A stretch of 64,000 bases of DNA, from assembly GCA_044868005.1 (NCBI GenBank), contig JBIOVX010000044.1, positions 1 to 64,000 on the forward strand, read 5' to 3'. Shown here piece after piece: positions 7,511 through 16,990 of the stretch. Source of the DNA: DATARR01 sp044868005 (GTDB lineage Bacteria > Acidobacteriota > Thermoanaerobaculia > Multivoradales > UBA5704). Under the pieces are notes generated by a model, which was not told the DNA's origin, made no database searches, and saw nothing but the letters and a program-made list of their open reading frames with translations. The translations under genes were made by a program, and so were the position numbers. Position 1 is the first letter of the stretch; every line of letters begins with the position of its first letter.

Positions 7511-9222
7511 GAGAGAAAATCCTCTCCAGGGTGGTCCGTGGCGGCTCCGGGCGTCTGCCCTCCGAAGCCTCACCCCCTGTCCCCCTCTCCCTGACGGGCG
7601 AGGGGGGACGATCCACGGCCGGCTTTGCCAATAGGAGGCCGTCTTTTTCGGCAAGATCCCTCTGCAGTCGTCCCCCCTCGCCCGTCAGGGAGAGGGGGAC
7701 AGGGGGTGAGGCTTCGAAGGGCAGGGCCGTCCGAGGTCCACGACGCCCACTGATCTTCTCTCTCTTCCTTCTCCTGGCCATCTTCGTCACCCCTTCCGCC
7801 CACGCCCACGTCGGCAGCCCGAACGTCTTCTACGACGGCGCCGCCGGACCGTATCCGGTGCGGGTCATCGTCCGCCCTCCGGTCGTCGTTCCGGGCCTCG
7901 CCGAGATCACCGTGCGCATCCAGAATGGCCGCAAGGCCGACCAGGTCACCGTCCAGCCGGTGCAGTGGAAAGCGGGGCTCAAGGGCGCGCCGCCGCCGGA
8001 CGTGGCGGTGCCGGTTCCCGGTGCTCCGGGCGTCTGGAGCTCGCAGCTCTGGCTGATGGTCTCCTCCTCCTACAGCGTGCGCGTCGCCGTCAAGGGTGCG
8101 GACGGCGAAGGCATCGCCCTGGTGCCGGTCGCCGCGACGCCCAGCCAGGTGCTGCGGATGCGGAAGGGCCTCGGCATGGTGCTGGTGGGATTGGGTCTGT
8201 TCCTCTTCGCCGGGGCCATCTCACTCGTGGGAGCAGCCATGCGCGAGAGCACGCTGCCGCCGGGCGACCTGCCCGACGGCCGGCGCCGCGCCCGCGCGCG
8301 CATCGCCGTGGTAGTGGCCGCGGTTCTCCTCGCCTTCGCCCTCTGGGGCGGCAAGAGCTGGTGGGACAGCGTGGACGCCCAAGCGCAGGAAAGCATCTTC
8401 AAGCCGTTCAAGGTGAAGACCGCGGCGAGCCTCGACGCCGGCCGGCCGGTGCTGGAGATGAAGATCGACGACAAGCGGCGCAAGGACTGGACGCCCCTCA
8501 TGCCGGACCACGGCAAGCTGATGCACCTCTTCCTCCTCCGCGAGCCTGGCCTCGACGCCTTCGCCCACCTCCATCCGCTGTCCGATGGAAAGGATTCCTT
8601 CCGCACCGCCCTGCCGGCGTTGCCAACCGGCTCCTATCGCGTCTACGCCGACGTGGTCCACGAGAGCGGTTTCGCGCAGACGCTGGTGGACACGGTAAAG
8701 ATTCCGGCCGGCCAAGAAGGACCCGCGGCCGACCCGGACGACTCCTGGCGCACCGCCCAGCCCCTCTCTCGTGTCGCCGGAGCGAAGATCAGTCCGCTCG
8801 AGGACGGCTCGACCATGCTCTGGCACCAGGAGCCCTTGGCAGCCGACCGCGAATCCACCCTGCGCTTCGAGGTGCGGACTCCGGAAGGCCAGCCCGCCGC
8901 CCTCGAGCCCTACATGGGAATGCTGAGCCACGCCATCATCAGTCGCGACGACGGCAAAGTCTTCATCCATCTCCATCCCATGGGTAGCATCAACATGGCT
9001 GCGCAGCAGGTTTTCGCGAAGAAGGAGATGGGCTCCGGCGGAGGCATGACCGGCATGGATCACGCGGCCCACGCGCAGCACGCAGCGGCGAGCGTCGTCT
9101 CCTTTCCGTACGCGTTTCCCCAGCCCGGCAGATACCGCATCTGGGTGCAGATCAAGCGGGCGGGGCGGGTGTTGACGGGGGTGTTTGATGCGATGGTGGG
9201 GGAGGGCGGGGCGACGGGGTAG
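7507..9222 (+). CDS. His-rich exported/membrane protein with repeat-encoded N-terminus
   Basis: This 571-residue protein starts at the GTG that overlaps the upstream stop. Residues about 17-72 are encoded by an inserted palindromic repeat (7557-7722). A signal-like segment LIFSLFLLLAIFVTPSAHA then ends near residue 99, followed by HVGSPNVFYDGAAGPY, an Ig-like domain, two transmembrane helices (about 225-245 and 265-285), and a domain with HGKLMHLFLL and FAHLHPLS. Near the end are a second FIHLHPMGS and a MTGMDHAAHAQH cluster. His/Met-rich motifs of this kind occur in copper-binding YtkA/CopC-like proteins. No other in-frame start exists after the repeat, so the repeat is probably translated. 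Confidence 0.75.
   Translation: MREKILSRVVRGGSGRLPSEASPPVPLSLTGEGGRSTAGFANRRPSFSARSLCSRPPSPVRERGTGGEASKGRAVRGPRRPLIFSLFLLLAIFVTPSAHAHVGSPNVFYDGAAGPYPVRVIVRPPVVVPGLAEITVRIQNGRKADQVTVQPVQWKAGLKGAPPPDVAVPVPGAPGVWSSQLWLMVSSSYSVRVAVKGADGEGIALVPVAATPSQVLRMRKGLGMVLVGLGLFLFAGAISLVGAAMRESTLPPGDLPDGRRRARARIAVVVAAVLLAFALWGGKSWWDSVDAQAQESIFKPFKVKTAASLDAGRPVLEMKIDDKRRKDWTPLMPDHGKLMHLFLLREPGLDAFAHLHPLSDGKDSFRTALPALPTGSYRVYADVVHESGFAQTLVDTVKIPAGQEGPAADPDDSWRTAQPLSRVAGAKISPLEDGSTMLWHQEPLAADRESTLRFEVRTPEGQPAALEPYMGMLSHAIISRDDGKVFIHLHPMGSINMAAQQVFAKKEMGSGGGMTGMDHAAHAQHAAASVVSFPYAFPQPGRYRIWVQIKRAGRVLTGVFDAMVGEGGATG
7557..7722. repeat. Complete palindromic MITE-like element inside a CDS
   Basis: This 166-bp element has near-perfect inverted arms of about 50 bp: GCCCTCCGAAGCCTCACCCC on the left, and the complement ending GGGGTGAGGCTTCGAAGGGC on the right. 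The arms flank a roughly 66-bp spacer. The arms contain CTCCCTGACGGGCGAGGGGG. It lies fully within the reading frame of the 7507-9222 gene and keeps it open, between the start codon and the signal peptide. A half copy is at 139-215 and related ends are at 11921-11975. Confidence 0.85.
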
Positions 9223-9307
9223 ATTAATCACCCGTGCCGAGCAGGTCGGCTGCCTACCGCTCCGAAGGGCCGGCCTGAACCGGCGCCATTGGCGAAAGGA
9301 GACCGTC

Positions 9308-10006
9308 TTGAATCAGCGCCTCATCCATTCCCTCCTCTTGTCGTCTGCTCTCTTGGCGACCCTCGCCCCGGCCGTCCGCGCCGACGAGACGAAGCTGCAG
9401 GTTCAGAAAGCTACCGGCAAGATCGAGCTCACCGATCCGGCGGGCGACGTGCAGCCGATCCACTCCAGCTCGCGCGACTACCCTGGGCTCGACGTGGTGA
9501 GCCTGGCGATCGCCAGCGACGGCAAGCAGATCGCCTTCACGGCGACGCTCGCGGATCCTCCCGGCAGCTTCGCGACCGAAGTCCTCTCGTTCTACTTCGA
9601 TACCGACAACAAGCCGGCGACCGGAATGCAGATGACCTATCCCGAGCTCGGTGGTTTCGAATACAAGGCGGAGCTCCAGGCCTGCGCCGACTACAGCGAC
9701 AAGAGCAGCGCCTGCGTCGGTGGCTCGGAGAAAGGGAAGCTGACCCGGCACTGGGCGGCGGTCAACCTCGTGCGCTACAAGGGGAAGGGCGCGTACGACA
9801 CGGACACGGTCGTCGACTCCATGGGCTTTCCGGGCAGCAAGGCCTCGGCCCAGGAGCCGATCCCCGGAAAGGTGATGCAGGGATCGATCGACTACGCCGA
9901 CCTGAAGGTCAAGCCCGGCCAGACGATCCGCATCCTAGTCAGCGAAGCCTGCGCCGGTGGAAATCTCGACAGCTACTTCCCGGAGATCCTGCTGAAGCTT
10001 CAGTAG
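9308..10006 (+). CDS. Secreted protein of unknown function, 232 aa
   Basis: The TTG start at 9308 has AAAGGAGA 5-6 nt upstream. It gives a signal peptide MNQRLIHSLLLSSALLATLAPAVRA with cleavage after ARA. The mature domain has LTDPAGDVQP, LDVVSLAIASDGKQIAFT and VLSFYFDTDNKPATG, a pattern seen in exported beta-sandwich, carbohydrate-binding-like domains. It also has a Cys pair (ACADYSDKSSAC). No enzyme motif is visible. A lone fragment resembling the REP repeat near 10425 (GCTCCGAAGGGCCGGCCTGAA) lies just upstream at 9255-9280. Function unknown. Confidence 0.75.
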   Translation: MNQRLIHSLLLSSALLATLAPAVRADETKLQVQKATGKIELTDPAGDVQPIHSSSRDYPGLDVVSLAIASDGKQIAFTATLADPPGSFATEVLSFYFDTDNKPATGMQMTYPELGGFEYKAELQACADYSDKSSACVGGSEKGKLTRHWAAVNLVRYKGKGAYDTDTVVDSMGFPGSKASAQEPIPGKVMQGSIDYADLKVKPGQTIRILVSEACAGGNLDSYFPEILLKLQ

Positions 10007-10039
10007 AGCAGGAGGCGCGGAATGTGGACCTCCTTGCGC

Positions 10040-10333
10040 TCAACGGGCATGGCGGGCTACATACTCTCGCAGCACCTGGTCCATTCGTGCCTACCAACCT
10101 TCGCCAGTCGACTTGAAGTACTCGACGACTTCAGGGCTGTAACGCACCGAAAGCAACTTTTTCCTGCTTGCGGACTTCGGCCGTCCGCGTAGCGCCCGCA
10201 TCGGGACCATGGCACGAAGCTGCTCGTCTGTCAGAGGCTGTGCATCGGGATCCGCCTTCGCGGCGGCAACGATGGCTGCATCTTCTTCAAGCGAGGGCAG
10301 CCTGACGGCTGGCCGCTTAGATGTTTTCGACAT
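10040..10333 (-). pseudogene. brnA: BrnA-type antitoxin, truncated by an amber codon
   Basis: The open part (10091-10333) encodes 80 residues ending LSVRYSPEVVEYFKSTGEGW. This matches BrnA/DUF4415 antitoxins up to the point where family members continue with Q followed by the ribbon-helix-helix. Here the next codon is TAG (10091-10093). Reading through it in the same frame gives ARMDQVLREYVARHAR and then TGA at 10040, exactly the expected C-terminus. A single CAG-to-TAG change has therefore removed the DNA-binding and dimerisation end. No BrnT toxin precedes it; bases 10334-10424 hold no frame. Amber suppression or a sequencing error are the alternatives. Confidence 0.75.
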
Positions 10334-10424
10334 AGTGCCTCGCGACGCTCGAGCTCATCCGCATAGCTTACTGTAGCTACAGAAATATGGCTGTCAAGCT
10401 CGGAAGCCTACCGCTCCGGAGGAG

Positions 10425-10502
10425 CAGGATTTGAACAGCCCGGGGTTTCAACCCCGGGTACCGAGCCACAAGCTTCCTCAAGTCCCAAAGGGCCGACCTG
10501 AG
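10425..10502. repeat. REP-like repeat flanking RAYT remnant, left copy
   Basis: This repeat contains the palindrome AACAGCCCGGGGTTTCAACC / CCGGG and ends AGTCCCAAAGGGCCGACCTGA. It is the inverted partner of 10800-10878, sharing both ends and the central palindrome. REP sequences paired with a REP-associated tyrosine transposase gene are a known arrangement. Confidence 0.75.
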
Positions 10503-10675
10503 CGCCAATCGAAGAGGTACTTGGGATCGTATTCAACCCCGTGCTTCTCCAGCAGGTCCACGATCTCTTCCTCGAAGCTGGCGCGGCGGTGGTGGGCTTC
10601 CTGGTTCAGGATGTACGACTTCACCGCCGCCTCTCGCGAGGGACTGGTGCTGAAGACGAAAATGGACGAGGACCT
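10478..10675 (-). pseudogene. C-terminal remnant of REP-associated tyrosine transposase (RAYT)
   Basis: The minus strand is open for 65 codons, with an in-frame TGA at 10676-10678 and the end at 10480-10478. It encodes FVFSTSPSREAAVKSYI, NQEAHHRRASFEEEIVDLL and KHGVEYDPKYLFDWR. This is the conserved C-terminal block of TnpA-REP (IS200-like) transposases, where NQExHH and the KxGIEYDExYL ending are diagnostic. The N-terminal two thirds, with the catalytic HUH and Tyr, is gone. No start codon with a Shine-Dalgarno is visible, so it is dead. It sits between inverted REP-like repeats, and the right half of the gap (10680-10800) has no other coding signal. Confidence 0.8.
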
Positions 10676-10799
10676 TCACGAGCGAGGCCATACGTGGGTC
10701 TCCTTATAAGGAACGGACGGGCGATTCCCTCCGTTAGCCCTATAAAGACGGAAAAACGCCGGTTATCGCTCACCTTTTTGGGGATGTGCGCCTTCGCCT

Positions 10800-10878
10800 T
10801 CAGGTCGGCCCTTCGGGACTATAGATTCTGTGGGGGCTACGCTACCCGGGGTTGAAACCCCGGGCTGTTCAAATCCTG
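10800..10878. repeat. REP-like repeat flanking RAYT remnant, right copy
   Basis: This is the inverted copy of 10425-10502. It starts TCAGGTCGGCCCTTCGGGAC, carries the GGGGTTGAAACCCC palindrome and ends AAATCCTG. CCTGTCCCTTCGGGAC follows directly. The two copies bound a roughly 450-bp relic of a REP/RAYT unit. Confidence 0.75.
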
Positions 10879-10892
10879 TCCCTTCGGGACGG

Positions 10893-11276
10893 TCAGACTG
10901 TGCGCTTGAGCCAGGCTCGGATACTGTTGGTGAGGCCTTGGTTCCCAGGACCGACCTCGGGAAGATGAACCCAGGTGCCATCGGTGAGCTTGAGCGAAAC
11001 CCCAGCGCCCTTCGCCCAGGTGACGGAGTCGATATCGGCACGCGGAATGGATCGACGCCTGAAGTTGACGACGAAGGAGAGGCGGTCTTCGCTGAGCTCG
11101 ATGCGCCTCTGCGCCAATTCAAGGACCGCAAGAATCGTGAGAGCGAAGAACGCGGCGAAGCTCAGGCGCGTCCATAGAGATGTCGCGACCGAGAAGGCGA
11201 CAGTGGTCAACGCAACCACGATCGCGAATACGAAGAGCGTACAGGACCAGACGAATCCAGAAGGTCGGTGAGTCAT
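10893..11276 (-). CDS. Small membrane protein with PH-like soluble tail, 127 aa
   Basis: Two hydrophobic helices (about residues 8-28 and 33-53) are followed by a soluble part (RRIELSEDRLSF, RRSIPRADIDSVTW, VSLKLTDGTWVHLPE). The alternation resembles bacterial PH-like domains found behind a pair of helices. The ATG at 11276 (MTHRPSGFVW) is the most sensible start. It lies 17 bp downstream of the zinc-ribbon membrane gene on the same strand and may be co-transcribed with it. Function unknown. Confidence 0.6.
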   Translation of the reverse strand: MTHRPSGFVWSCTLFVFAIVVALTTVAFSVATSLWTRLSFAAFFALTILAVLELAQRRIELSEDRLSFVVNFRRRSIPRADIDSVTWAKGAGVSLKLTDGTWVHLPEVGPGNQGLTNSIRAWLKRTV

Positions 11277-11293
11277 CGACAGGCGCAAGTTGC

Positions 11294-11827
11294 TCACGCC
11301 GCCCGTTCCCGCAACGGCCGGTGCTCGGCTCGGCAGTTGGGACAGTGAAGCTCCGGGATGTTGAGGAGCTGAGCACCGCAAAGCGGGCAGTTCCAACCTT
11401 CGAAGGGCCTCACCGCGGCGAGGCGCTGGCGGAGGCTCGGCTCGCGCGGCTGCCGGACGGCCGAAACCGTGAGCGCTACGGCCGAGATGGGGAGGCCGAA
11501 GCGCATAGCCCAGTGGAGCCAGGCGTCGTCCTTTTCCTCTTCCACCGGAACCACCCAGGCCACGAAGGCGAACAATACGAGAGCGACGACACCGGCGATC
11601 TTGAAGCCTCGCCTCGTGCGGGTGGCGGCGTGCGGTCGCTGTCCACAGGCGGTGCAGAACCAGCGGCTCCAGAACCCGAGCGGCAGCAGCGGAATCCAGA
11701 AGATGTGCAGGACGTCGAACGTCCGGATCAGCACCGACAGCCGCTCGGCCTGGCAGTTCCGGCAGTAGTCGTTGCGGAACGCGGTACGCCGCGGCTTCCA
11801 ATGATAGATGCCGTGAATGATCAGCAT
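11294..11827 (-). CDS. Zinc-ribbon membrane protein, 177 aa
   Basis: The protein has an N-terminal CxxC pair (YCRNCQAE), a hydrophobic LHIFWIPLLPLGFW segment and a second CxxC (FCTACGQ). Two transmembrane helices follow (about 74-92 and 107-125), then a C-terminal zinc ribbon CPLCGAQLLNIPELHCPNC. The first four cysteines can also form a ribbon around the hydrophobic segment, a layout seen in short zinc-ribbon membrane proteins. The role is unknown. It heads a two-gene minus-strand unit. Confidence 0.65.
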   Translation of the reverse strand: MLIIHGIYHWKPRRTAFRNDYCRNCQAERLSVLIRTFDVLHIFWIPLLPLGFWSRWFCTACGQRPHAATRTRRGFKIAGVVALVLFAFVAWVVPVEEEKDDAWLHWAMRFGLPISAVALTVSAVRQPREPSLRQRLAAVRPFEGWNCPLCGAQLLNIPELHCPNCRAEHRPLRERAA

Positions 11828-11920
11828 GGCTAGGGTCAGTATGCCGCATCCTCGCCGCTCGTGCAGCTAGCCGGGGCCGCGATGATCAGGTGGTGGCCCA
11901 AGTGGCCGCCCAGAGATGAT

Positions 11921-11975
11921 TTCCCCCTCTCCAGCTCCGCTGGAGAGGGGGTCAGGGGGTGAGGTTTCGAAGGGC
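11921..11975. repeat. Half copy of palindromic element, variant
   Basis: The hairpin CCCCCTCTCCAGCTCCGCTG / GAGAGGGGG is followed by TCAGGGGGTGAGGTTTCGAA and GGGC. The terminus matches the other palindromic elements in the window, and the internal arm differs. It lies just downstream of the M28 peptidase gene and may act as its terminator. Confidence 0.6.
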
Positions 11976-11998
11976 AGGACGCCCGTTGTTCCACGGCC

Positions 11999-14293
<2,295 letters not shown>

Positions 14294-14372
14294 TAACAAA
14301 CCTTTCTCCAGAACAGTGATGCTTTCCTTTTTAGTACGCGGCATTCTAGTCTGAGTTTAGGAGGCCGGCAGG

Positions 14373-16892
14373 GTGAGCCCCATTTCCAGCCCGAGAACCG
14401 CGAGCGAGCCGGCGAAGACCCGCTTCAGCGCCGAGGCCCTGCGCTGGTTCATTGGCTTCTTCTGCTCGTTCCTCGGCTCGCTCGTGCTGGTGGCGCCGCA
14501 TCGCTTCACCGCGCCTTACGTCCTCAACCTCTACAGCGTCTGGTGGGGTATGTCAGCCCTCCTCTCGGGCGTGCTCTTGCTCGCGGTGGCGGCCTTCCGG
14601 CCGCGGCGCGAGGCGAGGCTCCTCGTCCACCTGCTCGCCGGCGGCACGCTGCTGGCGCTGGCGGCAAGCTTCGCCGGCGCCGGCATCTGGATCGCCGTCT
14701 CGGCGTACGTCGTGCTCGGTCTGGGCACCGCGCTCGCCGGGTTCCTGCCGGCGGGCCCCGCGGCGCCGGAGACGCCGGTGCGCGACCTCTTCGCGCTGCT
14801 CATGGGAGTCGTCGCGGTGCTCAACGGTTCCGCCCTGCTCCTCTGGCCAGGGCTGCAGGCTTCCGCTTACTTCGATCCCGCGCGGCCCTATCTGCCGCAG
14901 CTCGGCGCGATCCTGGCCTTGGGAGGCGGCCTGCTCCTCTGGGCGCACCTGCGGCCGGCGGTCTCCTCCCGGCTCCGTCTGGTGGCCCACCTGACCGCGG
15001 GCGCCGCCTTCTTCCTGTTCGGCATCGGCGTCTCGCTGCCGCAGCGCGCCTGGACGGCGCTCGCCGTCAACCTGGGCTACAGCGCCTCGCTGGCGCTGCT
15101 CCCCTGGGCGTCGCGCCGGTTCGCGCGGCTGGACACCGCCTCGCTGCGCACGCGCCTCTCTTTCTTTCTGGCGACCGCCACCTCGCTGGCGCTCATCCTG
15201 GCGACGGCGGTGGTGACGGCGCAGGAGCAGCGGCTGGCCGAGGAGCTCGCTCTCGCCACGCAGCGGATCGAAGCGCGGGCCATCGCCCGCAACGTCTCCG
15301 ACTACGTCGAGATGAGCGGCGCCCGGACTTTCGCCATCGCGGCCTTGGCGGGGCGATTACCGCTGACCCCCGAGCGCCAGGGCCCGCTCCTCGCCGGCTC
15401 GCGGCGGTCGTACCCGGACGTGGCCGCCTTTCGCATTGTGGCCCTCGGCGGCCGTGTGGTCGCCGCGGCCGGCGCCGTGCCGCTCCCGCCACGGCTGCTG
15501 CGCGTCCTCATGGCGGCGATGCGGGGGGAGCCGGAGTCGCGGCTCCAACTCGCCCCCGCCACGGTAGAAGGGCGCTCCTTCCTCCTCCTGGGAGCGCCGG
15601 TCCGCGGCGACGGCGGCGGTCTCAGCGGCATGCTGGTGGCGGCGTTCGATGCGGAAGCGTTGGTGCGCCGCATCGCCCGGCCGGGCTCAGCCGTCTCGAT
15701 GGGCGACGGCCGCGGCCGTCTGATCGCCGCGCGCAATCAGGCGCTCGGGGAATCCTCCATCGCCGCGCTGCCGGCCGGCTGGGACCGCGAGGTTCGCGCC
15801 GGCAGGGGGGTGCCGAGACCCGGCGCCGTGGCGGGCTTCGCCGCGGTGCCCGGCCTCGGTTGGGCGGTGGCGGTGGAGCGGCCGCGTGCCGACGCCCTGG
15901 CCGGCGTGCGCCAGGGGCGCGATCTCGCCTTCGGCCTGCTCCTGCTGGTCATTCCCGTGGCCATCGCGGGCGGCATCCTTTTGGCGCGCCGCATCACCCG
16001 CCCGCTGGGAGACCTCTCCGAGGCGGTGGACGAGCTGGCCGCGGGCAACCTGCAGACCCGCTTTGACGCCAGCAGCGGCGTCACCGAGGTCGCGGGCCTC
16101 GCCGCCGCCTTCCGGGAGATGCGGGACCGGCTGGCCGAGCGGACCCAGGAGAGCGAGCGGCTGGCGGCGGAGCTGCGGCAACGGGCGGAGACGCTCGCCG
16201 AGATCGACCGCCGCAAGGACGAGTTCCTCGCCATGCTCTCCCACGAGCTGCGCAACCCCCTCGGCGCCATCGCCAACGCCTCCTACATCCTCGAGCGGCA
16301 GGGGACGGCCGAGCCGGAAACGGAGCGGGCGGTGGCGATCATCCGCCGCCAGATCCAGCACCTCATCCGCATGGTCGACGACCTGCTCGACGTCTCCCGC
16401 ATCACCCGCGGCAAGGTGGAGCTGCGGCGGGCGCCGCTCGATCTCGGCGAGGTGGTGCGTCACGCGGTGGAGACGGCGCGTCCGCTGGCCGAGGCCAAGC
16501 AGCAGCGGCTGCAGGCGGAGCCGGCCGCCGAGCCGCTGCCGCTGAACGGCGACGCCACGCGGCTGGAACAGGTGCTCTCCAACCTCCTGCGCAACGCCGT
16601 CAAGTTCACCGGACCAGGAGGGCTCATCGAGGTCTCCGTCCGGCGCGACGGCAATGCCGAAGCCGTGGTGCTGGTGCGCGACGACGGCATCGGCATCGCG
16701 CCCGAGCTGCTGCCTCACGTCTTCGATCTCTTCGCCCAGGGCGAGCAGCCTCTCGACCGCTCCGGCGCCGGCCTCGGCATCGGCCTCACCCTGGTGCGCA
16801 GCCTGGTGGAAATGCACGGCGGCCGCGTCTACGCCCGCAGCGACGGAGCGGAGCGGGGGAGCGAGCTCGAGGTGCGGTTGCCGCTGGGGTAA
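14373..16892 (+). CDS. Membrane sensor histidine kinase (7TM, extracytoplasmic sensor, HAMP)
   Basis: This 839-residue kinase has about seven N-terminal helices (25-245) and another helix near 262-282. A roughly 210-residue Cache-like extracytoplasmic domain follows, then a helix near 512-532, a HAMP linker (RRITRPLGDLSEAVDEL) and HisKA with the phosphorylated His624 in MLSHELRNP. The HATPase domain has N box NLLRNAVKFT and G boxes DDGIGIAPE and GAGLGIGLTL. No receiver domain is attached and no response regulator lies next to it, so it is an orphan or acts on a distant partner. GTG start with AGGAGG 8 nt upstream. The start is 79 bp from the divergent M28 peptidase start. Confidence 0.9.
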   Translation: MSPISSPRTASEPAKTRFSAEALRWFIGFFCSFLGSLVLVAPHRFTAPYVLNLYSVWWGMSALLSGVLLLAVAAFRPRREARLLVHLLAGGTLLALAASFAGAGIWIAVSAYVVLGLGTALAGFLPAGPAAPETPVRDLFALLMGVVAVLNGSALLLWPGLQASAYFDPARPYLPQLGAILALGGGLLLWAHLRPAVSSRLRLVAHLTAGAAFFLFGIGVSLPQRAWTALAVNLGYSASLALLPWASRRFARLDTASLRTRLSFFLATATSLALILATAVVTAQEQRLAEELALATQRIEARAIARNVSDYVEMSGARTFAIAALAGRLPLTPERQGPLLAGSRRSYPDVAAFRIVALGGRVVAAAGAVPLPPRLLRVLMAAMRGEPESRLQLAPATVEGRSFLLLGAPVRGDGGGLSGMLVAAFDAEALVRRIARPGSAVSMGDGRGRLIAARNQALGESSIAALPAGWDREVRAGRGVPRPGAVAGFAAVPGLGWAVAVERPRADALAGVRQGRDLAFGLLLLVIPVAIAGGILLARRITRPLGDLSEAVDELAAGNLQTRFDASSGVTEVAGLAAAFREMRDRLAERTQESERLAAELRQRAETLAEIDRRKDEFLAMLSHELRNPLGAIANASYILERQGTAEPETERAVAIIRRQIQHLIRMVDDLLDVSRITRGKVELRRAPLDLGEVVRHAVETARPLAEAKQQRLQAEPAAEPLPLNGDATRLEQVLSNLLRNAVKFTGPGGLIEVSVRRDGNAEAVVLVRDDGIGIAPELLPHVFDLFAQGEQPLDRSGAGLGIGLTLVRSLVEMHGGRVYARSDGAERGSELEVRLPLG

Positions 16893-16918
16893 GGCCTTCT
16901 CTCCGCGAGAGGTTTTCC

Positions 16919-16979
16919 GTAGGGGCGGGACTTGTCCCCGCCCGTAGCGTTTCAGGGCGGGGACAAGCCCCGCCCCTAC
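16919..16979. repeat. GGGCGGGGACAAGCCC repeat, complete inverted repeat
   Basis: The arms GTAGGGGCGGGACTTGTCCC and GGGACAAGCCCCGCCCCTAC flank a short loop (CGCCCGTAGCGTTTCAGGGC region). It lies between the convergent kinase and TonB receptor genes, so it could serve as a bidirectional terminator. A degraded copy is at 91-138. Confidence 0.75.
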
Positions 16980-16990
16980 GAAAAAATGCC

